Source: Gnetum montanum
Lineage: Eukaryota; Streptophyta; Gnetopsida; Gnetales; Gnetaceae
NCBI GenBank assembly: GCA_015680685.1
Contig: MNCI01002991.1
Coordinates: 53,973-117,972, forward strand
Length of the DNA: 64,000 nucleotides
Direction: 5' to 3'
The notes under the pieces were generated by a model, which did no database searches, was not told the DNA's origin, and saw only the letters and a program-made list of their open reading frames with translations. The position numbers and the translations under genes were made by a program. Shown in pieces: positions 24,511 to 36,421 of the stretch; within the stretch, counting starts at the first letter, position 1, and every line of letters starts with the position of its first letter.

Positions 24511-26496
24511 TTAGAATGGAGGATATCCCCCATAGCTAAATGGTTGAGCATAGCAAGGATTAACAAATGAAAGATGAGGATCCTTGCATGTTGGAAATAT
24601 TGAAACTTTGTCATATTTACCCTGTTGGGGTTCACACACCTGATTATAGTAAGCATGGTGGGACAATTTATAAGATGTCATTCTCGGGTAAGGAGTTGAC
24701 CCACTATGATAGTTGAGACCGCAAGATGGTATGCAAGGATTGGGATGCTGCCCTCCATGGTTGTATTCATTGGGCCGTATGGTTGTTGGAGTGTTAATTG
24801 GTGGACCATATGAAGTGACATGAGGCGTTGGGTTCAAAGAAGAAGGTGCACCACAATGTTGGACTTGTGCTGGATTGGAAGGTGCATTGGGCTCAGAATT
24901 GTGTTGTCCCTTCTTACGGTCATGTCTAAAGAAGGGGCGCCTATGATGTTGTGGAGGATTCCCACTGCTATTGATAGTAGTAGCACAAGTAACGTTCGTG
25001 GGTTGTTGCTGTGGTATAGACACTTCAGGAATAGTTGGTGGCAATGTATAAGGAGGTAAAGGATGAGAATGTTGAAATTTAGGAGAAGTGTTAAGTACAC
25101 AAGGCGGTGATGGCGTTGAGGACATGGGCTGATAATATTGAGGAGAATGATGATGTGGTAAGATAGAGTATGTTGACCTAGTTGGAGAAATAGGATGTTG
25201 GACTAGATAAGCAGTCGGGTTCGGATGATACGAAGGGTGTCTCCAATTTAAGGATGGCTCCCCCCACGACTGGGATTGTTGCCACTGTGATCGAACACAG
25301 TATCACTGTACGAACTCTAGATGTAACATGCTTCCCCAATGCTCATATAGATGTAACAAGATTGGGCATTGGCCCTTGGGATGATCGTATAGGCAAATGT
25401 TGCATTCATACGTATGTTTGGGAGTTGAGTTCTTATTTCCTTCATCCCTTCTTTTCGATTGTCTAATGATATTTTGTCTTGCTTCTTGGATTGTTAACAC
25501 TCTATCTCCAATAATATTGATAAATTCTCCACACTTTTTATGCATCCATTCTAGCATCATATTCATCTTTGCCTCGATTTCACCTAATGATTGTTGTTCT
25601 GGAAAAGATGGTTCCTCCTCCTTGAGATAGGTTGATTTCTCCTCTTTGTGATTATGGACCTTTGTTAAGTTGAGATTTTGGTCTCGTTGATGTTTTTCAA
25701 CACTCTTCCATCTAGCCATTTCTCCTTCTTCTTTTGCTACCTGCTTAATAAGCTCTTAGACTTGATGGGTTTGTAGTTCGTATAGTTGACCTTGGGCATA
25801 CATCCTTAGGGTCTCTCTTGTTTCATCACGAAGTCCATCAATGATATGGTACATTAGCCTTTCCTCGAAGAACTCATGGCCTGGACAGTTGTTTAGTAGT
25901 GCATAATATCTTTCTACGACCATGTCCAAAGGTTCATGTTGTGCTTATTCCCACTCTTGGATTTGTTTCCTCAAGGCTGAAACTCTTGTGTAGGTTTGAT
26001 ATTTTTCATTAAAGAGTTCTACCATTGTTGATCAACATCATATTGAATTTGGTTTTAACGATCTATACCATACTTTTGCTTGGCCAACAAGTGTCATAAG
26101 GAAGAGCTTGAGTTTTTGCCAACTGTTGTCAATGTTGTTCCATGCGTAGGCATTGTAGAAGGCTTGTAGATGTTATTGCGGATCTAAGTCATAGCCTCCT
26201 GTGAATTTGGGAAAGATTTTTAAATCGAGCCTGGGTAGTTGGCTCTCTTTACGATGCCTACGGGAGATTCGAACAGCCTCCTGTATTTTCGTTAAGCTTG
26301 TAGTGGCCCGTAGGGGTTCATCGTCATCGAGTAAGTTATGCTTTTGTGCATTGGGACGAAGTTGTCTTTGTTTATGTTTATAAGAAACCCCCACCTCGGA
26401 TTGCATACTCCAATCTTCATTGTCATATAATTCTTTGGTTCTCCAATGAATTGCCTCACTAGATGTGACGTTATTGTAGTCTTGTAGGAGAGGCAT
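24511..26496 (-). pseudogene. Element 2 gag
   Basis: One reading frame from ATG 26496 to the stop at 24511 (about 660 codons), interrupted by several stops. The N-terminal part has LPRLDLKIFPKFTGGYDLDP and the downstream VWYRSL region of the retrotransposon capsid domain, with close parallels in element 3 (34860-35400). A nucleocapsid zinc knuckle follows near 25360-25400, C-N-I-C-LYD-H-PKGQ-C, spaced C-x2-C-x3-H-x4-C and not the usual x4. The tail is Pro/His/Tyr-rich. Compared with element 3, roughly 800 bp of N-terminal coding sequence is absent; only 120 bp lie between primer site and ATG. Pieces after each stop stay in frame, suggesting relatively recent decay by point mutation. Confidence 0.82.
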
Positions 26497-26617
26497 GGTT
26501 GTGAAATTGTGTGTGAATTTGTATGTGACTTTTTGTAATTATTTCTTCCTGAAAGATATATCGTTAATTCCTCTACAGCGACCTTGTATGATATAACTAA
26601 TCTAGATAACTAGCACC

Positions 26618-26636
26618 GTCCCTGGCAACGGCACCA
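26618..26636 (-). other. Element 2 primer binding site (tRNA-Asp type)
   Basis: On minus, TGGTGCCGTTGCCAGGGAC begins one base inside the 5' LTR. It matches the complement of the 3' end of plant tRNA-Asp (TGGCGCCGTTGCCGGGGAT) except for changes of the C-to-T / G-to-A kind and the last base. Athila elements are reported to use this tRNA. Confidence 0.85.
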
Positions 26637-26637
26637 A

Positions 26638-27562
26638 TGATGAGTGGCGAGGTACCCCTACACTCAACCATACGAATACAAGCGTTTCACACACGATCTG
26701 GTCGAACTCCGCAAACAGACTAGTTGTGGTATCTAGATAGTTAGTCTTAAGATCGCAGTTTGCTATCTTCCCACCTGGACTAGTATTAGTTTTGTCATGT
26801 ATGGTTTAGTCCAGAGTGAGGTGTATGATGTGTCCTATATTAATGCTACTCCTGAAGGTAATGAAAAATAACTTTAACTAAGCTAGGAGGAAAAGGGTGA
26901 GAGAGAATCTAAACTAATAGGAGATAGGGATAGAGAATCTAAACTAGCCTAAGTGCTATGAGCATCCGTACACATCTTGGACCTCGTGTACGACTACCAC
27001 TGGGATTACCAAACACATGGCCTAGGCACATCACTAGGTTACCAAGCAGTGACACTTAAATGCTCGTGATTAAGTCGTACTCATTCTGCGTTACTAGGAG
27101 ATAAGGGTGAAGAGATATTAACTAACAAAGTAATAAATAACAATAACAATAACAATTAATTAAATAATTAATCTAAGTGGATGCTACAATGATGAAGTAA
27201 TCTCGATATTTATTTCTGATCATGTGCATGTCCAAGTACGTCACAATCGAATAAGGATGTCATACAATTACAATCACCACACTACAGGCATGCATTGGAA
27301 GAAAGGGTTGAGAGAAAACGAAAATCAAACTTAATTTTAACTAAAACTTAACTTCTATTGACACTTTTCCAAAACTGCCTACCTCTTATTTATAGATGAG
27401 GAAACAGGCTGTGATATCGGGTACGCGATAGCGCATGGAGGACGTGATATAGCGTCTTCGATAATGGGGATCCGATAACTGGGCCAATCAAACTTGGTAT
27501 CTTGTATCAAGGCTCCAATAATAAGGCTCCGATAACTGGGCCTGATAGACCCTGACTCATCA
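26638..27562 (-). repeat. Element 2 5' LTR (925 bp)
   Basis: TGATGAG to CTCATCA, matching 20676-21590. The U3 palindromes near 27415-27460 are partly decayed (GATATCGGGTACGCGATAGC). Confidence 0.92.
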
Positions 27563-27567
27563 CCTAC

Positions 27568-28556
27568 TTACGACTGAGCATGAAAACATTACATTTTTGC
27601 CTATGAATTGTTTTTATTCTCCAAAATAATGCCCAACAATTTAGTGAATGTTGAATTAATTATGTTCAATCAATAATTATTAAGATCTATCCTCTCTTCC
27701 TTTTTGAAAAGCAAGACTACTCAACTAGAATACCAAGAGTGATTTAAACCATACCAAAGGCCTTTCTTAGGAAGGTTGCAAGCTGCTTTCCACATTAATA
27801 GACTAGCCCCATTTATGAAGCTTTTCATATAATCCATTAACATTAGCCTCTTTCCCAAAAGATAATCATTAAATTCCTATAGAAATGTCATCAAGGGATA
27901 ACTCAAGAACACTAGAGTTATCTTGCACAGTAGGGAGAACCTTTTGATTAAAGGGTTATTGAAAAAAGGCTGAGTGATAGATATGGAATCTAGCTCATTA
28001 TATCATTGTTGATTAACATATTAGCCACTCTTGTTTAAAAATCCTAACAAGAGTCTTCTATGAGATGATGAGTTATGCATTTCTTGTAGTGAATATGATG
28101 AATTGAAGTAACAATAGTGAATTTAAGATAATGATGAAAAGATTTTGGAAGTTTTCTCATGGGTAGATAGAGAAGATCAATGAAAGAATTACCTTGATAC
28201 CTACTAAAGATGAAATGAGAGGAGGCAAAAATTTATTGATGCCATTAAGGATTAAAAAATCAAAGCAACAACTCCATTCTAAGAAATGAATACCCTTCTA
28301 ATTTGTAATATGATTAATAGATGATCTTTTATGAACTAAAAAGAGCACTTCATTAAACTTTAAATGAGAATTCCAAGCAAGAATCTGGATTTTATATTAT
28401 TAAGCACGAGCATTAAAATCCCTGCAAAGAAAACCTTTACCAAGTTTGGATAATTCTGAAATATCTTGACCTAAGTACTTTAAAGGATGTGCTTGTGAAA
28501 ATTAGCAAAATTGTAAACAGAAGAATCATTTGGAGAAAAATATCCAAAAAAAATCC
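27568..28556 (-). pseudogene. LINE D2, endonuclease-side 5' part
   Basis: Minus-strand reading near 28430-28390 contains AGDFNARAYN-type text, the GDFN motif of the LINE apurinic-like endonuclease, followed by degraded coding sequence to 27568. It continues at 20670 beyond element 2. It lies directly behind the C-terminal stub of D1. Confidence 0.7.
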
Positions 28557-28661
28557 CTCGTTCATAGAACTTCCTCATGAAGCCATTCTTTATCATGAGT
28601 TTCCATCATCACTTTTTTAGTATATTTATCTAATGAAGATACTGAAAGATTATGAGTGTAG
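28557..28661 (-). pseudogene. LINE D1, C-terminal stub left of element 4
   Basis: The reverse complement (SYNLSVSSLD-like, then GWLHE-type text) matches LINE E at 7445-7530 and continues the D1 sequence that ends at 46173 on the far side of element 4. LINE E shows the uninterrupted site: ...TTATGAG joined to AGTAGGCTATAAATT. Confidence 0.75.
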
Positions 28662-29655
28662 GCAGAGCAAGTTCACTCCAATAATTAAATCACCTTCAAT
28701 GCACTAAATCCAAATATTATGCAAAGATAAAATTATTTGTTAGAAAATAAGAATACTAGCTATCTTCAATTAATTTATTAGAAGATTACAACAAGGTTCA
28801 CAAAATCCACAAGCATCCAAAACCTATCACACTTAACCAATATTGCAAAGCATGAGGCTCTACAACTACATAATGGTTGTTCTCAATGCAAGACACAACC
28901 AATGGAAATCTATCCCACAACCTGGGACTCAAATCTTAACTCGCAACTAAGATACAAGAGAATAGGACACATAGAACAACACACCACAAGCTAATCTTTG
29001 AGCTGTAATCACCAATTGCACTCACCTAATGTGCTCACCCAATCTCTCTTGCTTAGCTATCCACTCTTGAAAACTTTTTCTCTTACTTTCATGCATAGAT
29101 GCACTCTCCTCTTCCTTCTTCATGGATGGATACATACAGATTATAGAGATCCACAATCCTAGGAATCTTTCTATTTGTCTTCTTAGATGTTTCCCATAAG
29201 GATCTGGAGTCTTTCAGATGTTTCCCCAATGAAACTGCCACATTGGAGCCTTTTCCCTTACCATTTGAGATGTCTTTGGCTTTCTTGGGATGTCTACTAT
29301 GAAAACCCAACTCTCAGATGACACATCTACTATTTTTGGTGGACATCTCATCTAGTCCTAAGACGTATATACCTTTGGTGAGATGTCTTAGCTTAAATTT
29401 CTAACTTGTAAGTGCCAAAAATAAAAATGCTCCTTTTGATGCCTAGAACCTCTGGATGCCTCCAAACAAGTCCAGACCCTGGAACCCCTTAAACTCATGA
29501 AAATGAATCCAAAACACCCAGAAACATGCCAAGACATGCATGAATCATCATCAACAAAAGAAGACACATTCATCTAGGTCTTCTTCAAGTGTCAAACCTA
29601 CAAAAATTAATTGTAGGACAAAGCACAAGGGAACCAAAATAGATGTTCCTATACT
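28662..29655 (-). repeat. Element 4 3' LTR
   Basis: About 1 kb, matching the split right LTR: TTCACTCCAATAATTAAATC near 28671 against 44099, and GTGCCAAAAATAAAAATGCT near 29413 against 45900. It contains many GATGTCT / AGACATC motifs. GGGAGAGC on minus just inside is a candidate polypurine tract. Confidence 0.82.
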
Positions 29656-29889
29656 AGCTCTCCCATCATTCAAAAAGTGAACTCATGTAAACAAGGGAGT
29701 AGGGGTTGAAGTGATCCTCCACTTAACAAGTTTAGTCTCATGGACCCATACAAGACCATCAGTGGATTGATTGTCCTAATGGATTAAATTCTTATACCTC
29801 TTAGCTCTCCAAGTACTAGAAGCTTCCCTCCACTTGAGTATAATTTCCTTCCTCTCCAATGAAGGCTTGACTAATTAATAGTCCCCTTC

Positions 29890-32800
29890 AACTCATCGAT
29901 GCTACCCTATATGGTCTGCTCATTAGCTGGTCCATGATAGTGCACAAGATTTGAAACATTAAACACAAAATACATACTAAAATCATTTCATAAATCAATC
30001 TCAAAAGCATTATCATTAATTTTAGCCTTAATTTTGAAAGGCCTCATTTTCTTAGCTTTCAATTTGGAGAAGTTAACATCTCTTGATCGCTTCTTCTTCA
30101 AGTGCACTCAAACCAAGTTACCAACAACAAAATTAGGCTTTCACTTGATCTCATTCCTCTTGAGGACTCTCTCTTTAGCCTTCTTCTTAAGATTTGATTT
30201 TACTTATGCATGTAAATCCCTCATCTCTTGGACAAAATCAACACAAAGTTGAGTTTCACCATCAAAACTCTTCAAAGTGTTCATCATCTTTGAACAAAAT
30301 CCATAATTCACCTCAAATGGCCTTTTGCCAATAGTAATATGAAAAGCATTATTGTATAAAAATTCAGCATGAGAAAATAAGTTTTCCTACTTGTTTAGCT
30401 ATCCATCACACAAACATCTCAATATGTTCAACAAGGATTTATTCACCACCTTTATTTAACCATTAGATTATGGATGATATGCACTAGAAAACTTCAAATT
30501 TGTCCCTAAACTCTTCCAAAGGAACCTCCAAAATTGACTTGTAAACTTGAAGTCTCTGTTACTAACAATATTCAAAGGAATACCATGACACTTCACAACA
30601 TACTAGAAAAATAAATTTGCAACATGAGAAGCATCACTCACCTTCTTGCATGGAAAAAATGTGTCATCTTGGAGAACTTGTCCACAACAACAAAAATTGC
30701 ATCATTCGCACTCTTTTTCTTTGGAATAACACTCACAAAGTCCATTGACACACTTTTCCATGGACCTTTAGGAATTGGCAAAGGCATATAGTATCCATCT
30801 ATACCTTTACCTCCTTTGAACTTCTGAGATTTCGAGCACTCCTTCACAAATTTTGAAACTTTTGTTGCCATCCTAGGCCAAAAACAGTTCCTAACCACAA
30901 GTTCCAATGTTTTATCCCTACCCATGTAACCTGCCATGTCACTACAATGCTTTTCAAAGAAAATCTTTTTCCTAAAATCACAATTAGGAATACATACGTT
31001 TCCATTCTTAAATAACAATTCATCTTGAATATGATAGTTCCTCCATTGGCCTATCCTATTCATCAATGGCTCTTTGAGGCTCCTCTAAACTTGGCCAAAA
31101 TTAACATCATGCTCATACAAAGAAGCAAAATCATCCATACCTTCCACATGAGGTACAATAAAATTCACCACATGCACCTTGGATAATGCATTAGCCACCA
31201 CATTGGCTTTTCCACTTTTGTGCTTCAACAAAAAATTGAACTTTTGTAACTGTGCAAACCACTAGCACTCAACTTCTTTTGTGAGTTTAGGAATTGAAGT
31301 GCTTTATGGTCCGTCATCAAAGTGAATTTCTTAGGCAACAAGCAATGCCTTGAATACTTGATTGCTTGAAGAATAGTGTACAAATCCTTATCATATATGC
31401 TATATTTTTGTCTTGACTCATTTAACTTTTCAAAAAAGAAAGCAATAGGCCTACCTTCTTGTGAAAGTACCCCATCAATGGTAAGTCCACTTGCATCCAC
31501 CTCCACCTAAAAAAACTTCTGAAAATCTAGAATTGCAAGCATTAGTTCACTGGTAATCTTTGCTTTTAACAAGTTAAAGCTCCCTTGGGTTTCATTATTC
31601 CACCTAAATTCTTTATTTTTCTTTAACAAAGCAAACATAGGGCACAAAATACCACTAAAAGTTTTTATGAACCATCAATAAGAACCTGCTAAACTAAGGA
31701 ATGATCTTACCTCCCCAACATTCTTATGAGTTGGCCAATTCCTTATAGCCTTCACCTTGGTAGCTTCCATTTGAATCTAGTTTTTAGAAACCACATGACC
31801 CAAATATGTGATTTTCCTCTTGAAGAAATGACTTTTCTTCCCGTTGATCACCAACTGTGCCTCCTCCAACTTTAGACACACCATCCTCAAGTGATCCAAG
31901 TGCTCTTCCTCATTAGAGCTATACATCAAAATCTTGTCAAAAAGATAATACAACACTCACCAATCAAGTCCTTTAATACATCATGAATCAACCTCATGAA
32001 TGTAGCAGGTACATTTGTGAGCCCAAATGGCATCACCAACCACTTAAACAATCCATTCGGTGTTTTGAAAGTTGTCTTCCACTCATCACCAGGCCTGATT
32101 CAAATTTGATGGTACCCACTCTTCAAATCAATTTTGCTAAAAATTTTAGCATTGGTGAGGACATTAAGGATATCATCCATTCTTAGAATAGAAAACTTGT
32201 ACCTCATTGTTATCGTATTCACCCAACTAAAATCAATGCACATCCTCCATTCTTCATTATCCTTCTTTAGCACTAGCATTGCTAGAACTGCACAAGGTGA
32301 AATGGATTTCCTCATGAAGCCATTTGTAAGTAACCCCTCTACTTACCTTTGTAGTTTAGCTCTTTGATTTGGTGGCATCTAGTAAGCTCTCTCATTTGTT
32401 AGGTAGCATTAGAATGAAGTCAATTTGATGCTATAAATTCCTCATTGGTGGTAGTCCATCCAATTTCTTTTTGAACACCTTGGGAAATTTCTCCTTCAAT
32501 CCTAGCACACTTGTAGGAAATTCAACCTGCACATCTTCATGATTAGTAGAAATTGTTGTCATAACAACAAAACCAAACCAGTTTCATCATGTTCCTTAAT
32601 ATATTCCCTCTCTCCTAAAGGATTATGAAAGCATTATTTGAACTTTGTTGCGTCACCTATTCAGCTATCATAGGAATCAAGTCATGGATTCCATTAGATC
32701 TAACAACACTTCACACATTTTTTGCTTCATCAAAATAAGCACCATTGTCAAAATTTCAAGGTCTACTAAGAATTATATCAATACAATCTATTGGAAGCAC

Positions 32801-32940
32801 ATCATACTTCACAATGTCATGAAAAGTTCCATTTTTAAATTCCAAGATACATTGTTTCCTCACCTCTTAGAAAAAATCTTTAAAGAACCAATGCACCTTA
32901 TAGGGTCTTAGATGAGGATTAGTTACCAAACCTACTCTAG
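29890..32940 (-). pseudogene. Element 4 pol: protease, RT, RNase H, integrase
   Basis: Reading down the minus strand: protease text with VGLVTNPHLRPYKVHW near 32930-32880; RT with VLKKDNEEWRMCIDFSWVN and FSKIDLKSGYHQI (32315-32100), where the YxDD box near 31940 reads YLFDK and is inactive; RNase H with [16 protein letters not shown] and TDHKALQFL (31506-31225); integrase with HCSDMAGYMGRDKTL, KECSK and SMDFVSVIPK, then VVVDKFSKMTHF (31066-30638); and an integrase C-terminal segment with LVWVHLKKKR and MRPFKI near 30130-30030. This order and text fit plant chromovirus-type gypsy elements. A chromodomain was not confirmed. Stops and frameshifts are frequent. Confidence 0.85.
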
Positions 32941-32973
32941 CAATTGCCCTAGAAGAAATAACATTTTCTTAGG

Positions 32974-33752
32974 TGATGGGAAATGATATCACGTACGCGA
33001 TATTGCGGCCTGCCTTGCGCTCTATAAATAAGAGGCAGCTCGCTTTGTTTTCAATAGCTAGTTTCCACCCCTTAGCCAAACTCTTGCAATTTTGTCATTC
33101 CAGAGTTAGAATAATTTCTGTGTGCCTATAGTAGGAGTCATAAAGTGAACGGATCTTTATTCGAGTAAACTTGTACCTAAACATAATTTGTGTACGGCAA
33201 TAAAGACAAACTTTGTTGATAAACCTTGCAGCATATAGCTTAAGTTAATGAGGACTTAATTAGTGTTTAATGCTTTCTTAGTTGATTAATCTTTCTCAAC
33301 CCTTAAACTCCTTAGTTAAATACACTCAATACGATTTCTTCAAGCATAAGTGAAGTGCTTGGTAACCCAGCAACGATTAGCATTTGGTAATCCCAGCAGG
33401 ATTACACCATTCAGGATGTGTACAGAAAGTGAGAATGGATACTAGTGTTAGGAACAAGTAAACTTAGTTAAACTTAGTTAATGAGTAGTTAATATAGATT
33501 AGCAACTTAGTCTTTATTCATTTACTTTATTCAGCAGGAGACATAAAATCGTAAAACTTATAAAAATCATATACCTCAGACTTACTTAACCATACTACCG
33601 TGACAATACAAGTAAGTTTGGGAAGACAACAATTGATTAACCCTAGGTGTTCCTTTTAGCGTGTAAGCACTTAGTCCTTGGAGTTCAACTAGATCGCGCA
33701 TGCTACGCTCGTATTTGTATGGTTGAGTGTAGGGGTACCTTGCCACTCATCA
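32974..33752 (+). repeat. Element 3 5' LTR (779 bp)
   Basis: TGATGGG to CTCATCA. Shares with the 3' LTR the block from CCTGCCTTGC through CTATAAATAAGAGG (TATA, near 33022) to the end. It is about 47 bp shorter than the 3' LTR because one U3 palindrome unit is missing, and the remaining one is degraded (GATATCACGTACGCGATATT). Confidence 0.93.
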
Positions 33753-33753
33753 T

Positions 33754-33772
33754 TGGCGTCGTTGCCGAGGAC
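33754..33772 (+). other. Element 3 primer binding site (tRNA-Asp type)
   Basis: TGGCGTCGTTGCCGAGGAC follows the 5' LTR after one base and fits the complement of the tRNA-Asp 3' end with about three differences, two of them CpG-type transitions. Confidence 0.85.
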
Positions 33773-33896
33773 TTAGTTGTTTGTGCGCTACGTTGAACAT
33801 AGAAAATCATTCACATCATTAGGAGTATTTAACAAACCCTTAGGGTTAATTCAAGTAAAAACAAATTAACGATATATTGCACACTAGGAAAACACA

Positions 33897-36403
33897 ATGT
33901 CTTCTTCTTCACACAAGAGCACTTCAACGCCTAGAGCTAAGACAAAAGACAATTGGTGGTAGAACACACATAACCAAGATCTTCTAGTGCCTCAACAATT
34001 TAGGGTGATATATTCTCATCTCGATGACTTCATAGCCAGTTTTACCTTGATTCTCCATCAAGATGAGCAACTGCGTTGGAGAGATTTAGAGGGTAACATA
34101 GTGTTACCCCCAGACCGATCTGTCCCTAACATGCTCATTTGTGCTCTCTCACGAATATGCATGCTGCAACTATATGCAGAATACGTTGCACACGATTATG
34201 AGACAAGGGACTACCGTCCAACAGAAGCGCAACGTCAAAGGGACTTGAAACAGGAGATATACCACACATCGTTGAAGGGTAAGTGGCTTCATAATGTTCT
34301 GTGTGTTCTGAGCGAAATTGAGGGTGATGAACCTATTCCAACAGGTTCACCATGAAATGATGTTTCTCCTCAAGACATTAGTCAAGAGGTTGTGTATCAG
34401 AACCTACACTCCACGATTAACAATCCTAGTTCTGGTACACACAAACACGAAGTGTTCAATGAGGGAACACAACATAACAAGGGCGAACGTTCTGATCGCA
34501 ACCACGATCGTGGCCACCACCACCAAAGAGAAGGTAGAACACACCGTCATGGTGGTGGTTCTCCTCCTTCTTCACCTTCACCTTCACCCTCTCCTTCTAT
34601 ATCAGGATGCAGTCATAAGAAGGCTATGCGTGAGGATAAAGGAAATGAAATTGAGAATCACCAATATGTTAATCGCGAATGAGGACGAGGGCAATCTAGG
34701 GAATCTAGACATAGAAGGGAAAGTAGGGAACCGCGTAGACATCATAGACGCTACGAAAGGGATGATCACGAAGAACCCCTACTAGCCATGAGAAGCATGT
34801 TAGACATAACAAAGGCAGTTAGGATTCTGACAAGGCACCAGAAAGATAGTAGGATCAAGAGGTTAGATATGAATAATATCTCATGGTTTGAGGGGGGATA
34901 CAATTCTGATCCTCAAAATCACTTACAAGCGTTTCACGATGCATGTGCCTTGAAGAATATAGAGAGCAAGTGGAAAAAGTTAAAGTTGTTTCCTAGGACA
35001 CTCATAAAAGAAGCCGAAAGTTGGTACCGGTCCTTAGAATTGGAATCTATTAGGAGATGGAATACAATGCTAAAATTGTTAACGATAAATACCAAATGTA
35101 CTCTATAGTGTCTAATTTGTGAAAGCAAATCCAAGGATGGAAGCAAGGGAATCATGAACCCTTGGATGCTGCCATGGGCTGTTATTATGCATTGTTGCAT
35201 CATTGCCTTGGCCATGGTTATTCACAAAGGGATCAACTACAGCACTTAGTAGATGGACTTAGGCACGAAACTAGGAGAACCCTTGGGACATATGCCCAAG
35301 GGAGATTATTTGAGGTTAGGTCTCATGAAATACATAGGTTGTTGGAGCAAGTAGCTAAAGAAGAAGGTGAGCTATGCAAGAGAGAAAGTGCAGAGGAATA
35401 TAACTGAGATCCTTCCCTCTATAAGAAAGGAGTTAGATTTTGTGAGGAGGAGGAAGAGTCACCACTAGAAGAGATGGTGAATAGGAAGACTTTGCCGATT
35501 CAAAAGTTAGCAATAGACGTATCAACAAAGGTAGACCAAATGTGGGACTCCATTAATAGTATGTTTAAAAAAATTTTAAAAGTTGTAGAGGACTCTAATG
35601 AACAAGGTAGTGACCGAAACAGAAAGAAGAAAAGAGATGAAGATATTGCACGTAAAAAGGGTAAGGGTAAGATAGCCTTCACGGAAGAAGTTGTGGAATC
35701 AGACACAGACAGTGACGGTCGATGTGAGATTTTTCAATATGACCATCCTAAGGGATGTTGCCCTGTAATCTCACATCTACAAGAATCTGGGGTGTATGCA
35801 CTCAACCCAAGATTGAACAAACGGCAAACACCCTGACGATTACCTTATCCCCAAGGTAATCCAAGGCAATTTCACCAACCACTAACGTATTATCCAAGTG
35901 GAACTCCACCAAAACCTGTGGAACATCATCAACAGTGGCAATACCCACAGTCATGGGGGATGCCACCACCTAGGCAACAATACCCTTACCAGCAACCAGA
36001 TCCATACGGCTATTACGTGTAACATCCCATCTCTCCGCATGACTCTGTTGGTCACGGTACACCTCAACATCACTACCATGCTCGTGAGTACTTTAGGACT
36101 CCTTCTCCTAGAGGAGATCACCCACAGTCACACCATCCTTTGAATCCATCTGCAACTCTCACACCCATAGCTCCACTACCACCTACTCCAGCAATGCAAA
36201 GAGAAATCCCTGCTCAACCGCAGCAACGTAATGCCAGAAGGGCAGTAAATCCTCAACCCGTTGTTGGGTCTGACAACAGTATGAAGAAAAAACCTTTCTT
36301 CAGGCCCAATAGTCCAAATAAGCCCTTGCCATCACAAGCAGTTGAAACCCAAATTGCCTCCCAACCAAATAAGGCTTTTGAGCTCCCTTCAAACCAATCG
36401 TAG
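33897..36403 (+). pseudogene. Element 3 gag
   Basis: ATG at 33897 opens a frame (SSSSHKSTST start) kept through 35109, with stops near 33960, 34353 and 34680. A frameshift then moves to the frame 35162-36403. The N-terminal half has an unfamiliar domain (LRWRDLEGNIVLPPDRS, YRPTEAQRQRDLKQE), a Ser-Pro run near 34565-34600 and an Arg/His-rich stretch. The capsid part begins about 34790 (AVRILTRHQKDSRIKRLD) and continues to about 35400. The zinc knuckle near 35725 reads C-E-I-F-QYD-H-PKGC-C, so the second Cys has become Phe. The tail is Pro/Gln-rich. The same x3 spacing as in element 2 shows it is a family trait. Confidence 0.83.
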
Positions 36404-36421
36404 AACTCAACGCATACGGTT

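Larger units (their letters stand above)
20676..27562 (-). mobile_element. Element 2: complete non-autonomous gag-only LTR retrotransposon
   Basis: LTRs of 915 and 925 bp bound a 5.0-kb interior. The exact 5-bp duplication CCTAC flanks it (20671-20675 and 27563-27567). A tRNA-Asp-like primer site and a gag frame are present. No protease, RT, RNase H or integrase text was found anywhere inside. It resembles elements described as TR-GAG: LTR elements carrying only gag, mobilised in trans. It also carries an extra reading frame (21650-22540) and a promoter-like palindrome/TATA pair (23045-23087). It sits in LINE D2. Confidence 0.9.

Noticed and set aside
29800-30260. Chromodomain at the end of element 4 integrase
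   Set aside because: The integrase C-terminal segment is visible, but no chromodomain residues could be read in the decayed sequence.
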